Source of the DNA: Taiwanofungus camphoratus
Taxonomy: Eukaryota > Basidiomycota > Agaricomycetes > Polyporales > Taiwanofungaceae
NCBI GenBank assembly: GCA_003999685.1
Contig: CP021226.1
Coordinates: 744,001 to 808,000 of the forward strand
Length of the DNA: 64,000 nt
Direction: 5' to 3'
The position numbers were made by a program, and so were the translations under genes. Positions 30,599-41,675 of the stretch are shown piece after piece. The notes below the pieces were generated by a model. The model was given only the letters and a program-made list of their open reading frames with translations, did not search any database and had not been told where the DNA came from. How positions within the stretch are numbered: position 1 is the stretch's first letter; the number at the start of each line of letters is the position of its first letter.

Positions 30599-31578
30599 TG
30601 ATAGGCGCCAGGCCCTTCTAGGCCCCACGGAGCGCCCTCACTCGACCCTAGGACCTTAGTCATGGCTTCGACGCCACTCGACATGTCCGATACAGCCCGA
30701 AAAGCCACCGCGGGACTCTCCGATAGCCTCGAATCACGCCACCGCCACTCCGCCAGTTCCGGTCCGATGTTCCGGTGTACCGATCCCTCTACGCACAATA
30801 CGCCACACGCAGTTGCCACTCAATGTCCTCGCACGTGACCGGTCTCGCCACTCCAATATCGCTTGATTTGCTACGATGCACCACTCGATGTACTCGATAA
30901 CGCTACGGCCCCAGGTCTTGTCTTAGTATATTTCATGCCACTCCATAATTCGTAGTACGCAAGAAGTTAGGATGCCACTCGTACTATGCAACTCCCGATG
31001 CGCCTTACATTATAGTACAGTAGTATAAATGCGATGTATGGTGTCTCGGAACAACAGAGAAGTTTTCCCCTATCCTGCAGAGCTCAAGAAGAGCACCTTC
31101 AATTTAGTCATCTACTGCATTCTACTGTGTCCTTCCGTCTTTGATTACGTTCGAAGGGTTGCGTCTACTATCTGCCTTCTACAGTATCTTGAAGGCTTGC
31201 ATCTCGTCCGTCTTCGACATCAGTCAAAGAAGTTGCGTTCAGTCTTACGCCCGCCTTCGAGCCACATCAAAGGGTTGCGCTAGCATCTCTCTCTAACCCA
31301 AGTCCGCCTTCTACAGAAATTCGAAGGGCTGTACATCAGCTAAGTTCTCACGTTTAAGCCTCTCCCTAGTTTAGTACAGCATAGTAGCGCATCGAAGCTA
31401 CGTCGAGCAGTCGCGACACACATAGAGGGTCGTTGAAGACCTTCGTAGACGTCTCTCGACCCATTTGAGATCGGGAACCCTTTGCTGCTGACTCTCCCCT
31501 CCACACTAACTAGTTCTATAGCATTCCAGCTTCTCTAGGTCGTACCCAGTAGGGGTTGGAGTATTATAGTCCACAACA
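30599..31578 (+). mobile_element. Solo LTR of the C family inside the LINE
   Basis: 980-bp LTR nearly identical to the LTRs of element C (TGATAGGCGCC to CACAACA). Flanks are ACGG (30595-30598) and GCGG (31579-31582), a 4-bp duplication with one transition. No internal region is left, so it is the product of LTR-LTR recombination. Confidence 0.9.
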
Positions 31579-32233
31579 GCGGATATTGAGTTCCGCTATC
31601 CCCTCATCTATCCAATTATGGTACATTTCAAACGCCTTTGCTTCGGCGTCATACCACTCGCAGAAATCCCGGTACTTTCCACCCAGGGCTGTGGTCATAC
31701 TGGGATCTAAATGTCAGTCCGCATGGAACCGTTGCCAGGCCGCTTGTCTTCCGACAGTGTGGCACATAAGACGGGCACAAGTGAACGTTCTTGTGCGCGC
31801 CGCTTCAGCTTCAAGCAGAGATTCTGCTAAAATCTCCGCCCAATCAAATGTGGAGACCATCGGGTTGAGCTGAAGGAATTCCATAATGTCATCTGGGGTC
31901 CATCCCCTTTGTTCAGGGGGCCCCATCAGAAGCGGATCACGAGGAACCTGTTGGCGCTTCGTCCTGATCCAGAATGGACAGTCAAAGAGCACATGTTCCC
32001 TGGTTTCCTCCGCTCTGCACAAACAGAGGTGAGGGCCAGGGATATTGAATCTAGAGCAGTATTCATCGCCTGGAAAATGATTGATGAGCACACGACACAC
32101 ATGTGCCACCTCCTTGTTAGACTTGCCAGCTGCCTTCAAGACCCACGTGCCCTTAGCTGTGGTCCCGTGCAGTGGTAGGGCGTCCTCGGTTACTTTCCAT
32201 AACCGTTGACCGCGATAGTTGGGATTGTCGACT
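31579..32233 (-). pseudogene. LINE C-terminal region (Cys/His-rich)
   Basis: The minus strand reads RGQRLWKVTEDALPLHG, VCRVLINHFPGDEYCSRFNI, then CLCRAEETREHVLFDCPFW, a CCHC-like motif found downstream of RNase H in many fungal LINEs, and RQAAWQRFHAD. A TGA near 31712 replaces an expected Trp. Sequence continues to the solo LTR with KYRDFCEWYDAEAKAFEMYH. Confidence 0.82.
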
Positions 32234-32565
32234 AGTGTCTGTTGAAGTCTGACTTACATGTCAAAATATCGGACTAATGCACTGCATTGTAATGCTGTGC
32301 TTAGTTACCTTAGAGACCATCACTACACAGCATTACTATGGACACTGCCTCATCTTAGTTACAATCACTGTACAGCCTTGTTGATATCAATCTGCACAGC
32401 CATGCAGTGCACACAGCCTTAGTATCCTAGTTACTGTAGCACTGCATAGCCTTACTGTAGATGTATATAAACCCTAAAGTCCCAGTCCTGGATCCCCAGT
32501 GACTTACATTGGACTCTAGGTATGTCTTGTATATTTTCTTGTTAATATATTAGTGACTTACATTG
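32234..32565. mobile_element. 332-bp insertion in the LINE, unclassified
   Basis: It interrupts the LINE frame between the codons for DRRARV and DNPNYRG. Flanks share GACT (32230-32233, 32566-32569). It contains TGTATATAAACC (about 32463), a TATA-box-like motif, and two 22-bp direct copies of a GTGACTTACATTGG-type sequence (32498-32519 and 32552-32573), the second running into the LINE target. It could be a small solo LTR or another non-autonomous element; the ends are set by the broken reading frame. Confidence 0.5.
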
Positions 32566-33540
32566 GACTCTAGCTCTTCTGTCCCAGCAAGTCATCTCTG
32601 CTTGCATATATCTTGGAGTGTAACTCCTTGTGATATTGTCTGAACTTAACAGTGTCCCCCAACGCTTTTTGACCCTTGCCTTAACACGAGCAAGGGCCAT
32701 CGATTGTGAGATGAATTCCAGTTGGGGATCATCCAATGCTTTCTTCGTGAGTTCGTCAACAAACTCGTTCTGAAAAATGCCTTTATGGGATGGAACCCAA
32801 AAAAGGACAATGTGTCGGTGTTCATCTGCATCGAGGAACGCTCGGACGTGTTGAGAGGCCATGACCACTGCCATCTGCGACAGTCTGACCTCCGTCTTGA
32901 AAATTTGATCGAGTGCCGATTGGTTATCAGAACAGACTATAAGGGTGGTGATGTGGACAGGGACATCACGGACTGCTTTACGCAGCCCGCGCGCCAATGC
33001 CAGCATCTCTGCATCAAAGCTCTGGACCTTGCCTGCCTCGAACTTCCCATGGGCAATGTGATCTTCCCTGTCAATGATGAGCCACGCGCTATCAGATCTC
33101 ACTTGTGGTGCATTTGCATACGATCCATCAGTGAATAGCATTCGCCCTTCTGGCTGGGCCAACTGACGCCGGAATTCCGGCCACCAGGTGAACTCCAACC
33201 AGTCGGCAAATTCTGGTGAGCTTTTGTTTGGACCTTTTCCGTCCAGGAACACCCACTCAAAGCGATCAATGTACCGATCCACGACCCGTTCACCGGGCCA
33301 CGCCTCCGGATGGAGGGGTGCAAAGTCTTCTGATGACTACCGCCCGATGCAATCTATGAACGTCATGGGGGTGATAGCCTGTTTTTTGCCACGGCGCAAG
33401 TTAAGCGGCCATGGCGCAGTGATATTGGTGATGTTGGTCGCCCAATAAGGTGGAAGAGCGGCCCTCATTGGGTGCCCTTCATGAACTCGCCACGTTCTAA
33501 GCGCAGTTTTCTCCATGTATCGGTCGACCTGAATGCGGAT
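32566..33540 (-). pseudogene. LINE RNase H domain
   Basis: Minus-strand open frame 33282-32542 plus upstream remnant. RNase H signature residues: the Asp of MLFTDGSYANA, the Glu of FDAEMLALARGL, the Asp of LIVCSDNQSALDQIF and the His/Asp region VLFWVPSHKGIFQNEFVDEL. This arrangement is typical of the RNase H downstream of RT in I/Tad-type LINEs. One TGA lies near 33340. The 5' end is truncated at about 33543. Confidence 0.88.
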
Positions 33541-33543
33541 GGG

Positions 33544-33840
33544 GATGGGTTATAGTTCAGTGCCATCAGGTCCCACCCCAGCATTAATGGGTTGTGGTTC
33601 AGCACTGATGGACCTCAGCATGGTGCCATCAGGTCATGGCTCAGCACTATCAGGTCATGGCTCAGTGTTGTCAGGTCATGGCTTAGCACTGTTGGGTTAT
33701 GGCTTGGTGCTGTCAGGTGCAAGCACAGCACTATCAGGTTGGTGCTATCAAGAGCAGGTGCAGCACTGGTGGCTGCAAGCACATCTGCAGCAGGGAGTGC
33801 AACAACCTTGATGTCAAAGAAGAAGAAGGGCAAGAAAATC
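33544..33840. repeat. 21-bp minisatellite, part 2
   Basis: Tandem units of 21 bp such as TCAGGTCATGGCTCAGCACTA, five to six clear copies at about 33630-33740. On the plus strand they encode heptads Ser-Gly-His-Gly-Ser-Ala-Leu. The repeat is continuous with 30060-30240 if the LINE is removed. Confidence 0.7.
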
Positions 33841-34973
33841 TGGCCTAAAATGTGAAAAAGTATTGTCAGTCCCACCCCATTCCTTCTGGGTGCTTGACAT
33901 CCACCATCTATGACACCATCATTGACATCAAAAGGCCCACCAAGCCTCATTCCAACCTCACCCCCTTTGAGAAGTGGAGACATTTTGGCCCCAGACATCC
34001 CACCATGATCTCCGCAGACTACACAGAATTGATGGCCATCAAGCATCAGAAATTCTTTGTGGATGAGGAGTTTGTGACAGTGAGATTGAGTCTCAGCCAA
34101 AGGAGATTGCCTCTTCCTTCTCCTTCATCCTTCTCTTCTGGTAGTGGCTCTTCTGGAAATGGATATGGCAGTGAGAGACAGAGCTCTGAAAGAAAGTTGC
34201 AGTATGAGATGGATAGTAATGAGGATGATGATGAGGATGAGAATAAGGAGGATGAGGAGGGGCAATGGCAGGGGCAGGGGGATGTCATAGAGCTCAGCTC
34301 TGATGCTGAGCAGCATGCAGATCAGATGGAGGTGAATGAGGGCCAGGCTCAGGTAGGTAAGTCCTTTTTCCCCTTTTCTATGGTTCTAATAGTACATGGG
34401 CATGTACAGGCACAATTCTGAGCAGGAAGACAAGCTCAAGGGTCAGACCCCAGTGATGATGATGAGTTCTCAATCATGGTTTCTCATTCAACTCCTGCCT
34501 TTGTGTTCACTCATTATTTATGTAGAATCTGTTTTTTTGGCAGACTTGTTGAGATGGGCTGATAAGCAGACTGAGACCCAAGCTGCTGCTCAGTTGGTAT
34601 ATGCTTATCAGCATCTTAGGGTAGAGCAGGTCAAATCTGCTGATTCTTTGCAAAGGCTGACTGATATGAGGGACTTCAATGCATTGGGGATGGGTTCTGT
34701 AGCACATGTACTAGAAAGATACAAAATGTAACCATATCTACATTTCTGTTCTTGAGACTTCATGTATATCTGAACATGGCTGTAATTTATCAAGGCTTTA
34801 TGCAATAGTGAGGCCTTCATTTAGGCATCAGATTTGGCCTGACTGCTGCAAGGGCCAGGGGGCATTCCTGGAAATAAGGAATGGCCAGTCAACCTGTTGC
34901 AACAGAATGGGTCCGCCACTAGCTGACCCATTGCAGTGGGTGGGTCTCATCACTGGCTGACTCATTGCAATGG
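33841..34973 (+). other. CpG-poor region with two unassigned ORFs
   Basis: Plus-strand ORFs at 33852-34421 and 34396-34731. The first (189 codons) has RRLPLPSPSSFSSGSGSSG, a Glu/Asp-rich stretch and the string DVIELSSDAEQ; the second has AQLVYAYQHLRVEQ. CG dinucleotides are nearly absent. I do not recognise a family. The segment is probably the remains of an old transposable element; a functional gene is unlikely in this setting. Confidence 0.35.
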
Positions 34974-36057
34974 TGATAGATGTCAGGCCCTTCTAGGCCC
35001 AGCAGAGTGCTCTAACTAGACCCTAGGGCCTTTGTCATGTCTTCAATGCCACTCAACACAGCCAATACAGTCTGAAAGCCACAGTGAGACTTTCCAATAT
35101 CTTCAATTCATGCTACAGCCACTCCAACAGTTCTGGTCTGATGTTCCAGCACATCATTTTCTCTACATGCAATACGCCATATGCAGTGCCACTTAATATC
35201 CTCACATGTGACTGGCCTCACCATGCCAGTATTGCTCAATCTGCTATGATGCACCACTTGATACATTCAATAATGCTATGGCTGCAGATTTTGCCTTAGT
35301 CTATGTCATGTATGTACATTCCTTTGTCTCAGCCTTTCTAGTAATGTCAGTACAGTAGCCTCTCCCTCTATGAGCCACTCCATAGTTCATAGTACACAAG
35401 TAGTTAGAATGCCACTTATACTATACCACTTCTAATATGCCTTACATTATAGTACAGTAGTATAAATGTGATGTACGATGTCTGAAAACAGGACACAAGA
35501 GAAGTTTTCCCCCTATCCTGCAGAGCTCAAGAAGAGCCCCTTCAATTCAGTCTTCTACTGTGTTCTACTATATCTTTTCATCTTTGATTATGTTCAAAGA
35601 GTTGCATCTACTGTCTGCCATCTACATAACTTGAAGGGTTGTATCTAGTCTGTCTTCAACATCTGTTGAAGGGTTGCATTTCAGTGATCATCACAGTTCC
35701 TATCCACCTTTGACTCTGTTGAAGGGTTGCATCTTGTATCCAGTCTTACATCCACCTTCAAGTCACATTGAAGGGTTGCATTAGTTATCTCATCTCTAAC
35801 CCAGTCCACCTTTTACAGTAGTTAAAGGGTTGCATATCAGCTAAGTCCTCAAGTCTAATTCCTCCCTAGTATAGTTCAGCATAGTAGTGCATCAAAGCTA
35901 TGTCAAGCAATCACAACACATATCATTGGTCATTGAAGACCTTCAAAGACATTTCTCAACCAATTTGAGCACCCCATAAAACTGCATTAGCAGAACTCTC
36001 AACTCACCTCAATAGCATAGCACCCATATATGAGTGTAGCATGCTAACTAGGTAACA
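34974..36057 (+). repeat. Ancient CpG-eroded LTR of the C family
   Basis: Aligns over about 1 kb with the C LTR, from GATAGATGTCAGGCCCTTCT through the TATA region (GTATAAATGTGATG near 35459) to about 35970, then weakly to GGTAACA at 36057. Nearly every CG of the younger copies is TG or CA here. It keeps the extra stretch near 35300-35390 shared with the 7751-8767 copy. After 36057 the sequence TTGGTGGCTCCAC could be a primer-binding site, so it may be a 5' LTR of a lost element. Confidence 0.75.
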
Positions 36058-36821
36058 TAATTGGTGGCTCCACAAATGAGTTGAGGTGCAAGTTGTCCAT
36101 CAAGCCAGTGACAAGGGAGAGAACAACTTGTACCTTGTCATTTGGAAGGTTGCAATCAGTCACGTGCCATTACAGTAGGTATCAGTGCATAGAATTGAAA
36201 GCAGTAAGGAATTGAAGACTCAACAAAACAACCTGTCATAAAATGTATGAGATGCACAGCACTCCAGAATATTCACAAAGTGCAAGAATTATATTCCAGA
36301 GTAAATATGTGTACTGAAACTGTGATATGTCATCCAAACATGAGCATATTAAGCACCTGGAAGCACAATCACTCCCCAACATACCTCGCCGGATTTCTAC
36401 TCGCTCCGACGGCCCCCTTTTTCCCTCAACGGCCTCAGCCTGACCTCGTGTCGAAAATCCGATTATTACCCGCCTCGGTTAAGCCTATGCCTCAAACTTC
36501 TCTGCGGCGTGAGCGTTCTGCTGTGGAACAAGTCGACTGCGCAGATAGATTGCACTATTCTCGGCACAATAATGGTGAGTGCGCAGATAGATTGCACTAT
36601 TTTCGGCACAATAATGGTGAGCTTGTTCTATGAGGTTGTTGAGCTACCATGACGCACGTCGCCACTGCACGAGGTTTCCTATCGGTTCCCAAATCTAGGC
36701 GGCGTAACCGTATCCCCTCTGAAATAATATAAATATCACACCCACTCCCCTTGTCTGCCCCCCCATTCCCCCTACAAACAAATCTATACCCTCGGCATCT
36801 CCCAACCACTGGCATACCACA
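36058..36821. other. Transition from repeats to host chromosome
   Basis: CpG content returns to normal at about 36385. No convincing gene is seen apart from the 42-bp tandem repeat at 36538. The last 150 bp should contain the promoter of the aspartic protease gene. Confidence 0.5.
36538..36621. repeat. 42-bp direct tandem duplication
   Basis: Two adjacent 42-bp units (36538-36579 and 36580-36621) beginning TGCGCAGATAGATTGCACTA, differing at one C/T position. The unit length is a multiple of three, but no gene is assigned here. Confidence 0.9.
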
Positions 36822-38522
36822 ATGTCCCACGTCGTCATCCGGTCGATCCCATTCTCCACCCGCTTCACGGTGGGGAATGCGAAGGAGATGATTGCGCGTG
36901 ACAGGGCCCGCGCGCAGAAGCTGCAGAGCCTGGTCAAGCCCTTCGGACCGCTCGCCTTCCATGAAGAGCGCAGGCGGAGGCACCACCACCATGGTCATAG
37001 GTCTGGGGATGGTTCTGGCACCGGAGCGGGCACAGGCTCGGGTGGCACTGGCGCAGGCACAGGCTCGAGCGGCTCGAGCGCTGGGTCTATGGGCGTCGAT
37101 GTGACCGACGCTAGCGTCACTTACACTGCATCCGTCGGTGTTGGCTCGCCCGCCACGCAATACACACTCCTCATCGACACTGGTACATCGCCCTCGCTGT
37201 TGCTGGGGTGCGCATACTGCTGACACTCATCGCAGGCAGCTCGAACACCTGGGTTGGCGCGGACAAGAAGTATGTGCAGACAAGCACGAGCCAGGACACG
37301 GGAGACAGTGTTGTATGTCGATTACACCCTTGCAAATTGCCGATCACACTGCACTCGTTCACTCACGTTGCGCTCCCAGAATGTCTCCTACGGCTCTGGT
37401 TCCTTCTCTGGCACCGAATGTGCGTCCACTATTCCTTACGCTTCAGTATTCCTTCAGCGTGTGCTGACGTGATCCATCAACAGACACGGACACGGTGACG
37501 CTCGTGCAGGGGCTCGTCATCCAGAACCAGTCCATTGGCGTCGCATCTACCGCGCAGGGCTTTAGCGGCGTCGATGGCATCTTAGGCATCGGCCCTGTCG
37601 ACCTCACACAAGGCACTGTGTCCAACACCACCACCATTCCCACCGTTACCGACAACCTCTTTGCGCAGGGCACCATCAGCGAGGACTCAGTCGGCATCTC
37701 GTTCGAACCGAGCACCACCGCGAACGCTATGAACGGTGAACTTACGTTCGGCGGCACGGACAGCACACGGTGCGTACGCGCTGAATGCCTGCACGTCAAA
37801 TGGGGCTGATCCGCCATGCTGTCTAGGTACACCGGTGAGATCACGTTCACACCCATCACCTCAACCTCCCCCGCCTCCATGTATTGGGGCATCAATCAGG
37901 ATGTCACCTATAGCCAGGACACCTCCCTCCTCTCCGGCAACGCCGGGATCGTTGATACCGGCACCACCCTCCTCCTCATCGCCTCCGATGCCTTCCAGGC
38001 GTACCAGCAGGCGACCGGCGCTACCATGGACCAGTACGCCCGCGTCTATGACCCTCACCTTCGAAGCACTGACCTGTAGTATATTAGTACGACTGGCCTC
38101 CTCACGATTACGGAGGAACAGTACAATAACCTGCAGTCCTTGTACTTCACAATCGGTGCGTATCGCATTTACCGTCCCACAACATGCGCTGACATCTGCA
38201 CTATTTCTATTCTATTACTCCTTCAGGGGGTACGACGTTCGAGTTCACGGCGAATGCTCAAATCTGGCCACGCTCACTCAACTCTGCGATTGGTGGCACG
38301 AACGACCAGATCTACCTGGTTACCAGCGACCTCGGGTCCAACAGCGGCCAGGGGCTCGACTTCATCAGTACGTTACTAGATCGTATATGAGTTCATCCCG
38401 AGATGCTGATCTGCACTGTAGACGGCTTCGTGTTCCTCCAGCGCTTCTATAGCGTGTTTGACACAGGCAGTGCCCAGGTCGGGCTTGCTACAACTGATTA
38501 CACGGATGCCATGACCAATTGA
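36822..38522 (+). CDS. Pepsin-type aspartic protease (A1 family)
   Basis: Eight exons: 36822-37182, 37236-37312, 37380-37419, 37484-37769, 37827-38043, 38080-38155, 38227-38367, 38422-38522. They join to 1299 nt, 432 residues in one frame. The first active-site motif LIDTGSSNTW is formed across intron 1 and the second is GIVDTGTTLL. Basic His/Arg- and Gly/Thr-rich sequence at about residues 45-90 looks like a propeptide or linker. The fold continues through YGSGSFSGTEYTDTV and ends with GFVFLQRFYSVFDTGSAQVG, as in fungal polyporopepsins. No clear N-terminal signal peptide is visible in MSHVVIRSIPFSTRF, which is odd for a normally secreted enzyme. Intron 5 is only 36 bp (38044-38079) but is needed to keep the frame. 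Confidence 0.92.
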
Positions 38523-38904
38523 AATGTCTGGCATGCAACGAAGCTGGTTCTAGTGTGATGATCTGAAGGACTTTTCTTGGATAGATACCGCTTTTGACAC
38601 CCGTTGAAATGAAATGGAATATCACCAGGCTAGATGTACATTCAGTTGTTGCATGTATTGTTTACGAGGTTATAAGATACGAGAATACGCATACCCGCTC
38701 TTGTGGAAATCCCAACATATCTGTGTTTGGACAATCAGTTGCACCTATCTAAAGAACCGCAATGAAATAGGTGCTTTCTCTATGAAGCCCGATGCGAATT
38801 CCCTATTAGCAAGTCCTTCATTCAATCAGACTTGAGTTCAGGTGGATAATGTATAGCTCTGGCTCCCTATCATGATCGCGAACCGTGATCAGATAGGCCC
38901 ACAT
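38523..38904. other. Convergent intergenic region
   Basis: About 380 bp between the 3' ends of the protease (+) and aquaporin (-) genes. No gene is seen. Confidence 0.6.
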
Positions 38905-40480
38905 TTAAGGACCTAGGGTAGCGGGAGAGGCGTTGCCGTCCTTTATGCATAAGGATCCGTCGGACGTTTCGTCTACGCCACCGTCCCTGATACGCTCCTC
39001 ATATGCTCGCAAACCCACGAGGCGCTCGGCATGTGGAGGCGTAACAGCTCCATTCAACAACATCATCAGCCCAATGGTTCAGTCAAGGAAGAGGCAAGGT
39101 AATGCACACACTTCGGCTCGAGTCATGCAGCACCAATTCGTAGAACACACCTGCAAGGAGCGTCGCAGGGATGTTCGTGAGCGCCGCAAGTGCAGCGTAG
39201 CGCCCTCCCGACGCCTGCTTGCCCCAGATAGTCAGCGCTGCGAGTCGCCCACCGACGTCGCGTGCAGCATTTGCGGCTAAGCCGACAGGCGCGTAACCCC
39301 AGATAACGACGGCGCTGAAAAAAGGGAATAGGTGAGCGTGATGGAGGTACAAAAGTCCAAGGACTGCTGATATGATGATAAAGGAGGAGGTAACGTACTA
39401 GGCAAAACCAATGATCCAAGGGACTACAGCAGGAGGTGTGAACGCGTTCGTAGGGTCTACTGCCGCAAATATGACTATGGCGAGGACAAAGTCCTGCGTA
39501 AGAGAGAAGGATCTTAGAATACGTGAGACAATGTTGGTGAGAGAGGCCTACAGAGACAAATTCATTAAGGAATACGTATCCGAGGTTGGCAGTCGGCAAG
39601 GCATAGAATGCGAAGATCCCACCAGGGCCTGTGGAAGTGAACATAACCGAGTCGTATTCACCCTTGGCCACAAGACCTGCCTCTATTGGCTGATTAACGA
39701 ACCGAGCTTCAGTTGTGGTCTGAGGTTTCAGCGATAATGAGAAAGGCAGTCTTGCCTCTATCAGATTGTGGTACTGGACATAAATAATCAGGCACGCGAT
39801 GTATGCACCCAGGATCTGTGCGAAGATCAGTCTGTACGGTGACAACACGGTCACGTTAGTTGAGATTATGATGCATAACCACGGCATTATTACCTTAGTC
39901 CCCTCATAGGAGTGCACTTTCCAAATAGCACGGCATGGATGGTGATAGCAGGATTGAAGTGGCCGTTTGACGTCGGCTGCAGGCACTAGGTCTCGATGCA
40001 TAGGAGAATAGGATGGTATGTCGAACTGACCGAACAGATTGCAATAGCCATCACTGCACCAATGGCGTATGCTACTCCGATTTGGAAAAGGCCTGTGGGA
40101 GACAATCACGGTAAGCAAACAAGGACATGAGAAACAAACTGACACTACACATACTGCCTAGGTTCGGGATATTCATGAAATTCCCTATAATCCACGATGC
40201 TGTGGAACCGACACCTGTGAAAGTGTAGAAGAACGTGGCTGTCTGTGCCGCAGCTGAGTAGCTGATGTTGAACGTTAGTCTGTTGACTGACCAGTTCAGC
40301 AGTGAACTCTATGGCCCAGTGCGCTCGACCATGCCGATGTTTCTCCCATAGGTTCATCAGCCTTGGCCGTGGTTCGACATCGGACAAGTGGACTTGCGGG
40401 GTCGTAGCCGTAAAAGTACCACTCTTCATATCGAACAGTTCTTCAAGTGTAAAGGTGAATGAAGGACAAGGCCAAGCCAA
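38905..40480 (-). CDS. MIP-family channel (aquaporin/aquaglyceroporin-like)
   Basis: Multi-exon minus-strand gene. Membrane segments in order include YSAAAQTATFFYTFTGVGST, QIGVAYAIGAVMAIAI, the first pore loop SNGHFNPAITI with a canonical NPA, IFAQILGAYIACLIIYV, DFVLAIVIFAAVDPTNAF, AVVPWIIGFA, AVVIWGYAPVGL and the second loop AANAARDVGGRL. There the usual Asn-Pro-Ala is Asn-Ala-Ala, while the following Arg-Asp of the selectivity filter is kept. A final exon encodes a hydrophilic tail ending ASPATLGP (stop 38905-38907). The start is either 40480 or the in-frame Met at 40429. The protein probably conducts water or small solutes across a membrane; the variant loop makes the substrate uncertain. 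Confidence 0.83.
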
Positions 40481-41675
40481 GAGCGACTGATGATCTTGAG
40501 TGCACGCCTGGGACGCTGAGTAGTTGGCGCTATATAATTGAGTGGATGCCCGCGTGCTTCAATCTCAATCGGCGAATGCTTGAAGGAATCCATTGGCTTT
40601 ATAGGCCAGATTTATAGCTATAAGGTTCACGAACTTCGAAAATAGTAACATCAATGATATAAGACAGGGAAAGACAAGGAAGTGTAATTTTTTTCCTTCT
40701 GTGATGCTTGTGGTAACAGCGTCAAAAGGAAGGACAAAACACGAGACTGACCTCGTTTCCCGATTGGCACTGAGTAAGGCACCAACCTTGCTGAAACCAG
40801 CTTGAATCCGTTCTCGGGGAATGACCTCGCATGGTGAGATAGAGGGAAGCACGACAGGATGCGTGTTTCTGATTTGGCTCCTCGTTGAGAAGCCAGTTTA
40901 CGGCTAGAGGAGGTGGACCGCGAGAAACCAGACTTAACACCGGATAGCAACAGGATGCGAATTCGATGTGTTACAGCCCCCGAATTCCCACCGTCAAGAA
41001 TGGACGCTAAAGCCAATATACAACTGATGGATGAAGTACGGCCACGACTACATGGGTCAATGGACTGAACTGCGACCAAGTATCAACCAGATGTGAAGTT
41101 AGGATGCTAAGTCCGCCAATCGTCTTGGAACATGGTTTTGGAACCGCCTCGAGGGCCCTGGCCTCTGATGGATTTCCCTCACTCATGAGCTAGCAATTAC
41201 GATGATGGAGACATCAAAAGAAATAATGCACCAGTCGGGCCCGTGTCTGCAGTATACGTATGACTTCCAGCTTTGTTGCGGCGGCTACTCAATTAGGGCC
41301 ATGATGCAAGCCAGTGCCTCAGAATGCTAATGCACTTCATCTAGGAGATCGGACATTACGAGTTCGGTAAATGTATGTTCGTTTCGTATTGTTACTGAAT
41401 ATCACGCATAATTGGGGTTGGAAAAGAAGAGCAAGAGGTACCTTCAGTGATCGGAACTGAATCCCTCAGAGTCGGTCAAAGTGCTTAATCGCATGACTCA
41501 TGACCAGCGGCATTTACAACAGGTTGATTCGAACCAGCATCCCGTACACCCATCTGCTTCTTTGGAGTCGAATAGTTCAACGATGGCCATCAGCGTTAAA
41601 CTGTATACATAGCTTAAGCGGGGCCTAGCATTAAGGTGATATCACATAATACATGAAGGTGGGCATGTTCAAGAA
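40481..41675. other. Intergenic, no gene recognised
   Basis: About 1.2 kb. Short ORFs at 40565-41079 (minus) have no family resemblance or intron support and I do not call them. It should contain the aquaporin promoter. Confidence 0.55.

Larger units (their letters stand above)
30241..33543 (-). mobile_element. 5'-truncated LINE with poly(A) tail, minus strand
   Basis: A run of 26 T (30241-30266) is the poly(A) tail of a minus-strand non-LTR retrotransposon. The flanks GATGGGTTAAAG (30229-30240) and GATGGGTTATAG (33544-33555) form a 12-bp target duplication with one mismatch. Only the RNase H and C-terminal part remain; the RT and ORF1 are missing, as expected for 5' truncation during target-primed reverse transcription. 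A solo LTR (30599-31578) and a 332-bp insertion (32234-32565) interrupt it. Confidence 0.85.

Noticed and set aside
34046-34316. Long Leu/Ile/Ser-rich minus-strand ORFs
   Set aside because: They are the complement of a GAT/GAG-rich acidic stretch (low complexity), not membrane proteins.
40565-41079. Minus-strand ORFs between the aquaporin and WD40 genes
   Set aside because: Overlapping frames of similar length, no family resemblance and no supporting splice structure.
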